Part shown: positions 9,512 to 17,440 of the stretch, in pieces
Numbering within the stretch: the first letter of the stretch is position 1
Layout of the letters: every line of letters starts with the position of its first letter
Origin: Pseudomonas viridiflava
GTDB lineage: Bacteria > Pseudomonadota > Gammaproteobacteria > Pseudomonadales > Pseudomonadaceae
DNA length: 54,866 nucleotides
NCBI RefSeq assembly: GCF_900585905.1
Contig: NZ_UTVH01000008.1
Location: forward strand, 1 to 54,866
Reading direction: 5' to 3'
The notes under the pieces: model-generated
Database searches by the model: none
What the model saw: only the letters and a program-made list of their open reading frames with translations
What the model was told of the DNA's origin: nothing
Made by a program: the position numbers and the translations under genes

Positions 9512-10609
9512 ATGAAATTCGGTATCCGGCGTCTGGCGGGCCTGGGCCTGTTGTGTATGAGCATTACTGCGCAAGCGCTGGCCGGTGACCAGCCGCCGCG
9601 CGATCAGATTCGTGGCAGCACAAATGGTCAGCAGCCCAACGCCGCTCAGCAACAACAATTTCAGCAGCGCGAGCAACAGCAGCAGTTTCAGCAGCAGCGC
9701 GGTGTCGAGCAGCAACAGATTCAGCAGCAGCAAATCCAGCAGCGTCAGGTCGAGCGCCAGCAACAGCAGCAGATTCGCGACGTTGACCGCCAGCAGCAGC
9801 AACAGATTCAACAGCAACAAATCCAGCAGCGTCAGGTCGAGCGTCAGCAACAGCAGCAGGTTCAACAGCAGCAGAGCCAGCAGCGGCAGATCGACCGCCA
9901 GCAGTTGCAACAGCGGCAGGACAACCTGCCGATCCAGAGCGGTCCCGGTGAAGCCTGGCAAACCCAGCAGCCACGCCAGGGCTTCTATGATGACAATGGT
10001 TCGCGCGGCAATCGTGGCAACTATCGACCCAATGATCATTGGACCGGCCGCCCCGACGGCCACGGCAATGGCTGGGGGCCAGGGCCGCAGTATCGGCCGG
10101 GGCATGTGATCGACCGAGTGCCGGGCAGCTATTCACGAGTGCCTTATCGCGGCCTCGATTATTTCTATTCCGACGGTTACTGGTATCGCCCGCAAGGCCC
10201 GCGCTATGTAGTGGTGACGCCGCCTTACGGCATGCGGGTGCGCAGCCTGCCACAATATTCGCAAGAAGTGTGGATCGATAACTCGCTGTTCTTCGTGGCT
10301 GCCGGGACGTATTACACCTATCAGGATGACACTCAGGATTACGTGGTGACCTACCCGCCGCAGAACGCCGAGCCTGCGCGCGCCCCGCAAAATCCTGCTG
10401 CCAATCCGTACGACCCCATTGCCTATCCGGCCAACGGGCAGAGCGCCGAGCAGGTGGCTCAGGACAAATACGAGTGCTATCGCTGGTCGGTCGAGCAAAG
10501 CAGTTTCGACCCGGCAGACGCCAGTTCGCCCAACGCGCCGGCGATGATTCAGGTCTACCGCCGTTCGATGATGGCGTGCCTGATGGGGCGCGGCTACACC
10601 ATCAACTGA
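9512..10609 (+). CDS. Gln-rich exported DUF6515-like protein
   Basis: A 365-residue exported protein. A signal peptide (about residues 1-25, ending AQALAG) is followed by a low-complexity Gln/Arg segment (about 45-150) made of QQQQ, QQRQVERQ and DRQQ units, then a Gly/Arg/Asn-rich linker. The C-terminal domain (about 190-365) has YFYSDGYWYRP, PPYGMRVRSLP and GTYYTYQDD, the pattern of DUF6515. The role is unknown; placement in the envelope is inferred from the signal peptide. Its stop overlaps the convergent CDF gene end by 8 bp. An AGAGGAAAG ribosome site lies 5 bp before the ATG. Confidence 0.75.
   Translation: MKFGIRRLAGLGLLCMSITAQALAGDQPPRDQIRGSTNGQQPNAAQQQQFQQREQQQQFQQQRGVEQQQIQQQQIQQRQVERQQQQQIRDVDRQQQQQIQQQQIQQRQVERQQQQQVQQQQSQQRQIDRQQLQQRQDNLPIQSGPGEAWQTQQPRQGFYDDNGSRGNRGNYRPNDHWTGRPDGHGNGWGPGPQYRPGHVIDRVPGSYSRVPYRGLDYFYSDGYWYRPQGPRYVVVTPPYGMRVRSLPQYSQEVWIDNSLFFVAAGTYYTYQDDTQDYVVTYPPQNAEPARAPQNPAANPYDPIAYPANGQSAEQVAQDKYECYRWSVEQSSFDPADASSPNAPAMIQVYRRSMMACLMGRGYTIN
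9718..9861 (+). repeat. In-frame Gln-rich tandem repeat, about 84-bp period
   Basis: Two nearly identical DNA blocks, about 9718-9777 and 9802-9861, each encode an IQQQQIQQRQVERQQQQQ-type segment, offset by 84 bp (28 codons). Being in frame, the array could expand or contract by slippage without breaking the gene. Confidence 0.7.
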
Positions 10610-11504
10610 CTTGCACTGAAGGCTGGTGCACCACTTCCTGCGGGTCGGCGTGCACCAGCACTTCGGCTTGCGGGTACTGGCTGATGATCGCGGCTTCGAC
10701 CTGCTCGCACAGGCTGTGGGCCACCGACAGCGTCAGGCTACCCGGCAATTCCAGGTGCAGTTGCACGAACCAGTGGTTGCCGGAAATCCGCGTGCGCAAG
10801 TCATGGGCACCGAGCACCCCCGGCACGCTGCAGGCCAGCTCCAGCATTCTGGCGCTGACGTCCACCGGCAGTTCGGCGTCCATCAGCACTGACGTGGTTT
10901 CCCGCGCGATCTGGAACGCGCTCCAGAGGATGTAAAGGGAAATGGCCAGGCCGAACCAGGCGTCCAGTTGTTGCCAGCCGAACCAGGCCAGCACCAGCGC
11001 CAGCAAGATACCGGCGTTAAGCAGCAGGTCGGAGCGGTAGTGCAGCGAATCGGCGCGAATGGCCGCCGAGCCGGTGGCTTTGATGACTTTGTGTTGCAGG
11101 GTCAGCAGGGCGAGGGTCAAGCTCAGTGACAGCAGCATCACTGCCACACCCAGCCCCGGCGAGCCGATGGCCTGCGGGTTCTGAATGCGCTCCAGCGCCT
11201 GAAAGCCGATCAGCCCGGCACTGACCGCGATGAACAGCGCCTGCGCCATGCCCGACAACGCCTCGGCCTTGCCATGGCCATAGCGGTGGTCGTCATCGGC
11301 CGGGCGCAGCGCGTAATGCACGGCCAGCAGATTGAGGAACGACGCCGCGCCGTCCAGCAGCGAGTCGGTCAGCCCGGCGAGCAGGCTGACCGAGCCGCTG
11401 AGCCACCAAGCCACCGCCTTGGCGACGATGAGCGTGCACGCCACCGCCAATGATGCGCGGGTGGCCAGGCGCAGCAGGCGGGCGTGTTCGGCACTGGTAT
11501 TCAC
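10602..11504 (-). CDS. Cation diffusion facilitator (FieF-like)
   Basis: A 300-residue inner-membrane CDF antiporter exporting divalent metals (Fe, Zn, Co or Cd) against protons. Six transmembrane segments are predicted. Metal-site sequence includes LTDSLLDGAAS in TM2 and HRYGHGKAEALSG after TM3, with a further acidic cluster (AIRADSLHYRSD) near TM5; the cytoplasmic C-terminal domain contains GAHDLRTRISGNHWFVQLHLELP. The start chosen is GTG 11504, 4 bp after GAAGGAAAC; an upstream ATG at 11564 is not preceded by a good site. It lies 16 bp after a lipoprotein gene on the same strand. Confidence 0.92.
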   Translation of the reverse strand: MNTSAEHARLLRLATRASLAVACTLIVAKAVAWWLSGSVSLLAGLTDSLLDGAASFLNLLAVHYALRPADDDHRYGHGKAEALSGMAQALFIAVSAGLIGFQALERIQNPQAIGSPGLGVAVMLLSLSLTLALLTLQHKVIKATGSAAIRADSLHYRSDLLLNAGILLALVLAWFGWQQLDAWFGLAISLYILWSAFQIARETTSVLMDAELPVDVSARMLELACSVPGVLGAHDLRTRISGNHWFVQLHLELPGSLTLSVAHSLCEQVEAAIISQYPQAEVLVHADPQEVVHQPSVQVS

Positions 11505-11520
11505 AAGGTTTCCTTCATCT

Positions 11521-11940
11521 TCAGGCGGAAGGCGCCAGACCCAGTGCCGCCAACTGCTGCGCACTGCCGCGATGCTGGATCAGGCGTGGATCATTGAGCG
11601 GCAGGGAGCGGCCCAGTTCGGTTTCCAGAATGGCCTGCAGCTTGCTGTTGTCGACGCTGCCGTCGGCGTTGAGGGCCGGTTGCAGCTTCTGCGGATCGAC
11701 CTGCGCACTCTGGCCATGGGGCAGGTAAATCGCGCCGGTGGCGAAGTCGACGCCAAAGGCAATCAGGCCAGGAATCACATAGAACAGGATGCCGACGGCG
11801 TCGAGCACGGCGATTGCCGGGTCGATCTTGCCGTCGATCTGACCCCGTCGATCAGGATAGAAAATGCTGCCACACGCCGTGAGTTGAGTCAGCAGGGTAG
11901 CAACCAGAACGCCGCCAATGAGTCGGGATGGAATGCGCAT
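11521..11940 (-). CDS. Small lipoprotein (YceK/YidQ-like)
   Basis: A 139-residue exported lipoprotein. The N-terminal leader MRIPSRLIGGVLVATLLTQ ends in a lipobox LTAC, so Cys after cleavage would be acylated. The following GSIFYPDRRGQIDGKIDPAIAVLDAVG and a hydrophobic stretch LFYVIPGLIAFGVDFATGAIYLP resemble the YceK/YidQ lipoprotein family. The C-terminal part includes LPLNDPRLIQHR. The function is unknown. The ATG at 11940 gives a normal signal peptide; an in-frame ATG at 11967 would add nine residues. Probably co-transcribed with the downstream CDF transporter. Confidence 0.8.
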   Translation of the reverse strand: MRIPSRLIGGVLVATLLTQLTACGSIFYPDRRGQIDGKIDPAIAVLDAVGILFYVIPGLIAFGVDFATGAIYLPHGQSAQVDPQKLQPALNADGSVDNSKLQAILETELGRSLPLNDPRLIQHRGSAQQLAALGLAPSA

Positions 11941-12059
11941 GAAATTCTCCATGAAGTGAAGGGCCAACTATACAAGGCAAACACCGCAGCGCTAAGACTA
12001 TTGCATCGCTCGGTGCTTCTGTTCTGGCGATGTTCAGGTCGGCAGCCTGGCGCCTGCCA

Positions 12060-12752
12060 TTACCTGCAACGTCTCGTGCTCAAGGCCGTGGACCAAATGT
12101 CATGCTCGCACCGTGAGCACTTTGATTCTTGTTGTTCTTTGATGGGTTGGGGTGAGCCACAGTTGACGCAGCAATAGAGCGCAGAGGCGGGCGCTTTCTT
12201 GAATTCCGGACGGTGCTCGACAGGCAGGACGGAGAGGCCAGGTCGTACGTCTTCCGTGTCATAGAAGTAGAGGCTCAGGTCGCCATCGGTTTCCATGATG
12301 CCCAATCGCACCTGGCCCAAATGTTCAACGCCTTGTTGGCGAAGCTCCATGACCAGCTCGCTGGGGGACATGTTCAGTTTCCCCAGAGACTCAAGCTCGT
12401 ATAACCCATGGTGTATGACCGTCACAGGGAGGCCATCAATCAGCGCTTCGAAGGTCTTGCTTTTTCTCATGATCAGCACGGTTGTGCGATAAAGCAGTAG
12501 CAGGGTGAGAAACACCACCGCCACAGGCAACATCGGTACATCGTTGTAGAAAGTGACGTCTCCAGCAGCAGAACCCAGGGTCAGAATGACCACTAATTCG
12601 AAGAGCGATAGCTGTCTTATTCCTCTGCGGCCACTCGACTTCAAGAATAAAAAAACGGCAAGAAAAGCAAAAATTGTTCGAGCGCCTACTTCCAGCAGGA
12701 ATGAAAGTGGAAACTCATCTATCAACATTCGTTGAATATCAAAGGGTGACAT
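12060..12752 (-). CDS. DUF421 (YetF-like) membrane protein with zinc ribbon
   Basis: A 230-residue protein with three N-terminal transmembrane segments (about residues 17-90) containing the DUF421 signature RGIRQLSLFELVVILTLGSAAGD, then the YetF-type soluble domain (SELVMELRQQGVEHLGQVRLGIMETDGDLSLY). The C-terminus carries two CxxC pairs (CCVNCGS and CSRCEHD), forming a probable zinc ribbon not typical of the shorter family members. The role of DUF421 proteins is not settled. ATG 12752 follows a strong GAGGTAAC ribosome site. It is divergent from hrpB across 221 bp. Confidence 0.85.
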   Translation of the reverse strand: MSPFDIQRMLIDEFPLSFLLEVGARTIFAFLAVFLFLKSSGRRGIRQLSLFELVVILTLGSAAGDVTFYNDVPMLPVAVVFLTLLLLYRTTVLIMRKSKTFEALIDGLPVTVIHHGLYELESLGKLNMSPSELVMELRQQGVEHLGQVRLGIMETDGDLSLYFYDTEDVRPGLSVLPVEHRPEFKKAPASALYCCVNCGSPQPIKEQQESKCSRCEHDIWSTALSTRRCR

Positions 12753-12973
12753 CGTTACCTCTTTTTCAATGCTCAGATAGTGCTTCAGTCGTTCTGGCCA
12801 ATGCGCCAACCCTTCCGGGATCCCAGGCGCTGCAGAGCAATTGCTGAGCATGGAATGGAAGCTTCACGGTCAAATCGTATCATCACCAAGTATCTCCAGG
12901 CCCTAAATAGCCAACTCCATCAAACCCCAGCCTTCGTAGCTTGTATAATTCCGGCCATATTGCCGGAGACACC

Positions 12974-15496
12974 ATGAACTCGCTGCCGATCGATGCCGCC
13001 CTGCCGGCCCTTCTCCAAGCCCTTCAAGATCGCAATGAGGTCGTGCTCGAAGCCCCGCCCGGTGCGGGCAAGACCACCCGTGTGCCGCTGGCGCTGCTCA
13101 ACGAAAGCTGGCTCGGCGGGCAGACCATCCTCATGCTCGAACCACGCAGGCTCGCCGCCCGCGCCGCGGCCGAGCGCCTGGCCAGTGAGCTAGGTGAGAA
13201 GGTCGGCGAGACGGTTGGCTATCGCATTCGTCTGGACAGCAAGGTCGGCCCCAGGACGCGCATCGAAGTGGTCACCGAAGGTATCCTTACCCGTCGTCTG
13301 CAGGATGATCCGGCGCTGGAAGGCGTGGGCCTGGTTATTTTCGATGAGTACCACCTTCGCAACCTTGACTCTGACCTTGCACTGGCTTTATGCATGAGTG
13401 CCCGCGAACTGCTGCGTGATGAGCCCCCGCTGAAGCTGCTCTTGATGTCCGCAACGCTGGAAGGCGCTCGCCTTTCAAAGGTGCTCAATGATGCGCCTGT
13501 GGTCACCAGCGAAGGGCGGATGTATCCGGTCTCAACGGTTTGGGGTAGTCCTTATCAGTCGGGTGAGCGAATCGATGCGCGAGTCACGGACGCTTGCTTG
13601 GCTGCGATCAACGAACAGTCTGGAAGCGTTCTGGTTTTCCTTCCTGGGCAGGCAGAGATTCGGCGGGTGGCTGAGACACTTAAAGAGGAGCTGATCAGCC
13701 GTCCAGAGGTGATCGTATGCCCGCTGTACGGCGACCTCGACCTGAACGCTCAGCGTGCTGCTATAGACCCGGCACGCAACGGCTCCCGCAAGATCGTACT
13801 GGCCACGAATATCGCCGAGACCAGTTTGACTATCGAAGGCGTCAGGGTCGTGGTGGACAGTGGTCTCGAGCGAGTGCCGAAGTTCGATCCTCGCAGTGGC
13901 ATGACCCGACTCGACACGCAGCGTATCTCGAAGGCCAGTGCTACCCAGCGTGCCGGGCGGGCAGGGCGCCTGGAGCCAGGCGTCTGCTATCGCCTGTGGT
14001 CGGAGTCGCAGCATGAGCAAATGGCCGGCTACAGCACACCCGAGATCCTGCAGGCAGATCTCGCTGCCCTGGCACTCCAGTTGGCCCGGTGGGGAATGAA
14101 GCCGGAAGAGATGACCTGGCTTGACCAACCTCCATCAGCTCCTTTTGGCCAGGCCAGAGACCTGCTGAAGCGTCTGGGCGCACTCGACGATGCTGGACAG
14201 CTCACACCGCACGGATCTTCCATGAGCGAGCTTCCCGCGCATCCAAGAATCGCTCACATGCTCATCAAAGGCCGTGCGATGGGCCTGGATGACCTGGCGT
14301 GCAATATCGCAGCGCTGCTGGGCGAAAAGGACATCCTGCGTGGAGCAGGAGCCGACCTTCACACCAGGCTGAGTGCTTTGTCAGGCGAGCAACATTCACG
14401 TCGAAGTGGTGGCTCCCTTCAGCGGGTTAAGCAGTCTGCTCGGCAGTACCGATCCTTGCTGCGTGGGAAGGCCTCCAGCCCCGTGAGCGAGCCTGATCAC
14501 CCAAGATGGGTAGGGTGCCTTCTGGCGTTCGCCTACCCTGACCGAATTGGCCTCCAGAGGCGCGCAAGTGCATCTGAGTACCGTCTCTCCAACGGTCGGG
14601 CTGCCGTGTTCTCAGATCCCGATGCCCTCACCAAGCACGAGTGGCTGGTAGTGGCCGACCTGGGTAGCCGGCAAGGGCAGCGCGAAGAGCGAATCTACCT
14701 GGCGAGTGACCTCGATCCGGCCCTGTTCGATGACGAGTTGGCTGACTTTGTGAGGTCTGTGGATGAGGTCGATTGGGATGAAAGGGAAGGGGTGCTGAAG
14801 GCTGAGCGGCAGTTGAAGGTCGGGCAGCTCATCCTGTCGACGACACCCCTGCCGAATCTTGATGAGCAAACCCGTTCGCTGGCGTTGGTCAACCTGGTGA
14901 GGCGCAAGGGCATTGAGCTCCTGCCGTGGAACCCTGAGCTGCGGCAGTGGCAAGCGCGGGTCGATCTGCTGCGTCAGCTGGATATTCAAAATGGTCAGGC
15001 AGAAGGCAAATGGCCTGATCTCAGTGACACCAATCTCTTGGATACATTGGAAGAGTGGCTGACGCCATACCTGGGCAAAGTCACCAGGCTCAGCCACTTC
15101 AGCCAGCTGGATCTGTCTTCGATAGTCAGAAACCTCCTGCCTTGGCCGCTTCCGCAAGAGTTGGATGTGCAGGCGCCGCAGGCGATCCAGGTGCCTTCTG
15201 GTTCGAACATCCGTATCGACTATTCAGATTACCCGCCAATCCTTGCTGTGCGGCTACAGGAATTGTTCGGGCTGGCCGAAACCCCTCGGATTGCTCATGG
15301 GAAACAGCCGCTGACGCTGCATTTGTTGTCGCCGGCCCGCAGGCCTGTACAGGTCACCCAGGATCTTGCCAACTTCTGGCGCAGTACCTATGCGCAAGTG
15401 AAGAAAGATTTAAAAGGTAGATACCCAAAGCACTTTTGGCCTGACAACCCTTTAATCGCAGAGGCTACCGCTAGGGCCAAGCCCAGAAAGCCATGA
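12974..15496 (+). CDS. hrpB: ATP-dependent helicase HrpB
   Basis: An 840-residue DEAH-family helicase. RecA1 shows Walker A APPGAGKTTRVPLALL, and Walker B is DEYH at residues 124-127 instead of the family's common DEFH. MSATLEG is motif III. RecA2 has ATNIAETSLTIEGV and QRAGRAGRLEPGVCYRLW. A ratchet/HA2 region and the HrpB-specific C-terminus (YPPILAVRLQELFGL, HLLSPARRPVQVTQDL, FWRSTYAQVKKDLKGRYPKH) follow. Full length. The ATG at 12974 is preceded by GCCGGAGA. It is core sequence and marks the left border of the accessory region. Despite its name it is unrelated to type III secretion. Confidence 0.95.
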   Translation: MNSLPIDAALPALLQALQDRNEVVLEAPPGAGKTTRVPLALLNESWLGGQTILMLEPRRLAARAAAERLASELGEKVGETVGYRIRLDSKVGPRTRIEVVTEGILTRRLQDDPALEGVGLVIFDEYHLRNLDSDLALALCMSARELLRDEPPLKLLLMSATLEGARLSKVLNDAPVVTSEGRMYPVSTVWGSPYQSGERIDARVTDACLAAINEQSGSVLVFLPGQAEIRRVAETLKEELISRPEVIVCPLYGDLDLNAQRAAIDPARNGSRKIVLATNIAETSLTIEGVRVVVDSGLERVPKFDPRSGMTRLDTQRISKASATQRAGRAGRLEPGVCYRLWSESQHEQMAGYSTPEILQADLAALALQLARWGMKPEEMTWLDQPPSAPFGQARDLLKRLGALDDAGQLTPHGSSMSELPAHPRIAHMLIKGRAMGLDDLACNIAALLGEKDILRGAGADLHTRLSALSGEQHSRRSGGSLQRVKQSARQYRSLLRGKASSPVSEPDHPRWVGCLLAFAYPDRIGLQRRASASEYRLSNGRAAVFSDPDALTKHEWLVVADLGSRQGQREERIYLASDLDPALFDDELADFVRSVDEVDWDEREGVLKAERQLKVGQLILSTTPLPNLDEQTRSLALVNLVRRKGIELLPWNPELRQWQARVDLLRQLDIQNGQAEGKWPDLSDTNLLDTLEEWLTPYLGKVTRLSHFSQLDLSSIVRNLLPWPLPQELDVQAPQAIQVPSGSNIRIDYSDYPPILAVRLQELFGLAETPRIAHGKQPLTLHLLSPARRPVQVTQDLANFWRSTYAQVKKDLKGRYPKHFWPDNPLIAEATARAKPRKP

Positions 15497-15675
15497 GTGT
15501 CCGAGTAACCCCCAGTCTTTTGACAGCTGGGGGAATGACCAGAACACTTGAATTTGCAGTAGGTTGATTCTCTTGGGCAGCGCTATCTCTTCAGGCGCCT
15601 CACCATCGCTGTATGCCATTAGGTAAAAGACGTATCCGACCAGCCCGTCCCTGGCGCTGAGCGCCCTTTACATCG
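15497..15675. other. Spacer after hrpB with hairpin
   Basis: A perfect 7-bp stem CCCCCAG (15509-15515) / CTGGGGG (15527-15533) follows hrpB but lacks a T run. The minus strand keeps an open frame from about 15663 to 15452 (reading GLVGYVFYLMAYSDG), which has no start signal and stops at the IS-type end. It may be a gene remnant; no family was recognised. Confidence 0.35.
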
Positions 15676-15974
15676 TGTAGTGGTCCAATGAGTCCGGACA
15701 TTCATTTAGGCGACAATGCTCGCCACGTAGAGGTGTCTTGATGAACAAGCAATACGGTGCCCAGAATTGACCTCATCTCAACCTTGCATTCAACACAACG
15801 ACGTTTTACAGGCAACTTGTCAACCGCAAGTAAAGTGAACTCTCGTAAAAAAATGCAAGCCGTCGGCACTGAATGCAAGCTTAGCTGCAGAGGATGAGCG
15901 TTTTTTGAAAGTATGCACTTTTTTTGAGGCTATCTTTCTACAGTGAACTACTCATAGTAAAACAAGGTGACACC

Positions 15975-16550
15975 ATGATTGGAACAGTGCCAGCACCCTA
16001 CCAGCCAACGATTTCGAAAAACGCTTTCACAACCAGTCAGATCAACGACAGCGGTGCTCTAAGAAACACCCTCACTGGAAAAATTATTAGAGTCAAAAAC
16101 AACCCTGTCGACTATCGCATCGTCGACTTTCGCATCGGTGTAAAAGAGTTGTCATTGGCCTATGCCGTGCGCCTGAATAAGAATTTGAGAGTTGGGTCAA
16201 ACATAGAGTTTCAAACAAGTCAGAAAGATAGACTTATTTCTATCGGGAAGGCGGTGACTGCAGTATTCAACCAGGGTGGTAATGGCAATGCACACGCTTC
16301 GGCTCATAAGATTTGCGCACAAGCAACAAGCGACAAGTCAGTCGATCTGAAATCAGACGCTGAAAACCTTAGGCGCGGGAGCGATTTTATAGACTCCAGC
16401 ATAGACAGCGACTCCCCCCTGGCTCCTACTACTTACGCACTTGGTTTAAATCTTGGTCACGAGATTAAACAAGCAAGGCATGATTCGTTGATAGCCAATC
16501 ACTTTGCAATCACTTGGGGTTTATCCATGAAGACGGCCCAGGAAAAATGA
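15975..16550 (+). CDS. Passenger protein of IS-bounded cassette, unknown
   Basis: A 191-residue protein of unknown family. ATG 15975 follows AAGGTGAC. The N-terminus (MIGTVPAPYQPTISKNAF) has no acidic residue in the first 24 positions and is Ser/Thr/Gln/Asn-rich, as in type III secretion signals, but no hrp box is seen upstream. Residues about 30-90 (TGKIIRVKNNPVDYRIVDF through LRVGSNIEFQTSQ) have a beta-rich pattern loosely like a cold-shock/OB fold; that is speculative. Codons are A/T-richer than in hrpB. A hairpin follows at 16598. Its position inside IS3-type ends suggests it travels with them. Confidence 0.6.
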   Translation: MIGTVPAPYQPTISKNAFTTSQINDSGALRNTLTGKIIRVKNNPVDYRIVDFRIGVKELSLAYAVRLNKNLRVGSNIEFQTSQKDRLISIGKAVTAVFNQGGNGNAHASAHKICAQATSDKSVDLKSDAENLRRGSDFIDSSIDSDSPLAPTTYALGLNLGHEIKQARHDSLIANHFAITWGLSMKTAQEK

Positions 16551-16597
16551 TGCCGGGAAAGTGATATCAGGTTTAGCTAGAAAGCTGTGAAATACAT

Positions 16598-16625
16598 CTG
16601 AGCCTCAAAAAACATTGAGGCTCAG
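16598..16625 (+). terminator. Hairpin after passenger ORF
   Basis: A perfect 10-bp stem CTGAGCCTCA / TGAGGCTCAG with an eight-base A-rich loop lies 48 bp after the passenger ORF. No T run follows on the plus strand, so termination is likely but not certain. From here to 16949 no supported gene is seen. Confidence 0.5.
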
Positions 16626-16949
16626 AAGCGTCTACACTCATCGCTAGTGTGCTGTTAGCGAAATAATTTATTTAATTTTTCACCAGCACATCAGGTTTCA
16701 TTCCTACCTCGAAGAGTCCCAGGTGAGCGCTCCTGCACCCAGCACCTTTAACATTATTGGATATATCAAATGCACGCGGAACAGATCGCAGTCAGTCCCT
16801 TGCTCGACTGGATGCAATAGTGAAATAACTTCGCAGCAGCCGGATATCGTCTTCCTCGGCGCAGGTCAATATCAGAATTCTGGAGAAATCATGACAGCTA
16901 TCAGCGGGATAATTCTCTTTGTTTTAAAACGAACAGGTTTCATTGTCTG

Positions 16950-17048
16950 ATGCACCGCTACAACTGGATTTGGCTACACCCGTTCAATGATGGACTGGCG
17001 CCCGCTCAGTCCGAAAAAAGACTTAACGTCGTGCCCGGGATCGGTTGA
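16950..17048 (+). pseudogene. IS3-family transposase C-terminal remnant
   Basis: The frame reads HRYNW, then LHPFNDGLAPAQSEKRLN, then VVPGIG and a stop. This is the usual end of IS3-family OrfB transposases (RPHxxNxGLxPAxxE, VSGI). The expected R before PH is missing (LHP). The catalytic DDE core is absent, so it is not functional. The stop codon overlaps the right inverted repeat. Confidence 0.7.
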
Positions 17049-17154
17049 CCACTACAATCCGCTGATTGCCGAGTCGACTGCGCGGGTGATGCCGAGGAAG
17101 TCCCGAGCGTAGATGCGTAGCCGCCCCGGTCAGTTAGCCTATATCTCCGCATTA

Positions 17155-17169
17155 GTGAATTAAATTCAC
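17155..17169. promoter_or_regulatory. Palindromic operator candidate
   Basis: GTGAATT-A-AATTCAC is a perfect 7-bp palindrome about one base. It sits 272 bp before the luciferase-like gene in the otherwise featureless gap 17057-17440. It could be a regulator site for the flavoenzyme pair; no regulator gene is adjacent. Confidence 0.3.
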
Positions 17170-17440
17170 CCCATTCAGTAATAACGACCCAAAATCCGAC
17201 GCTATTTCTCTAATAGGCTGTGTCGATACCGCAATGGGATCGACTTCATGCCGTCCTTTTCCATCGCCAAGGCGATATTCGTGCCTGAAAGCTGCGTGTG
17301 ATCGGATCTTCCGATCATGGCCATGGCAGTTGTCGCCGTTTTGGCTCGTGCGATCCCCGCGCCATGCTTGCTGCGCAAGAAGCAAATCACCCGGGCAGCG
17401 GCGTCGATGCGCCAGCTGCCTCATTTTTCTGGAGAACGTC

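Larger units (their letters stand above)
15676..17056 (+). mobile_element. IS3-type ends enclosing a passenger ORF
   Basis: The left end TGTAGTGGTC (15676-15685) and right end GACCACTACA (17047-17056) are perfect 10-bp inverted repeats with TG...CA termini. Just inside the left end, AGGTGTCTTG precedes a short ORF MNKQYGAQN (15741) that stops after nine codons, like the start of a transposase orfA. Just inside the right end lies a transposase C-terminus (16950-17048) whose stop overlaps the inverted repeat, as in IS3-family elements. The roughly 1.2 kb between is unrelated to transposase and carries an ORF at 15975. This resembles a mobile insertion cassette or an IS whose centre was replaced. 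No target-site duplication was evident. Confidence 0.7.

Noticed and set aside
9640..9910. CRISPR-like array from regular CAG-rich repeats
   Set aside because: The repeats are in-frame Gln codons inside an exported protein and lack distinct spacers.
16723..16950. Possible 75-residue second passenger protein in the IS-bounded segment
   Set aside because: It starts with GTG without a clear ribosome site, has no recognisable pattern and ends exactly where the transposase remnant begins.
15670..17062. Target-site duplication flanking the IS-type ends
   Set aside because: Bases next to the left (ACATCG) and right (ATCCGC) ends do not form a clear direct repeat of 3-4 bp, so recent transposition cannot be claimed.
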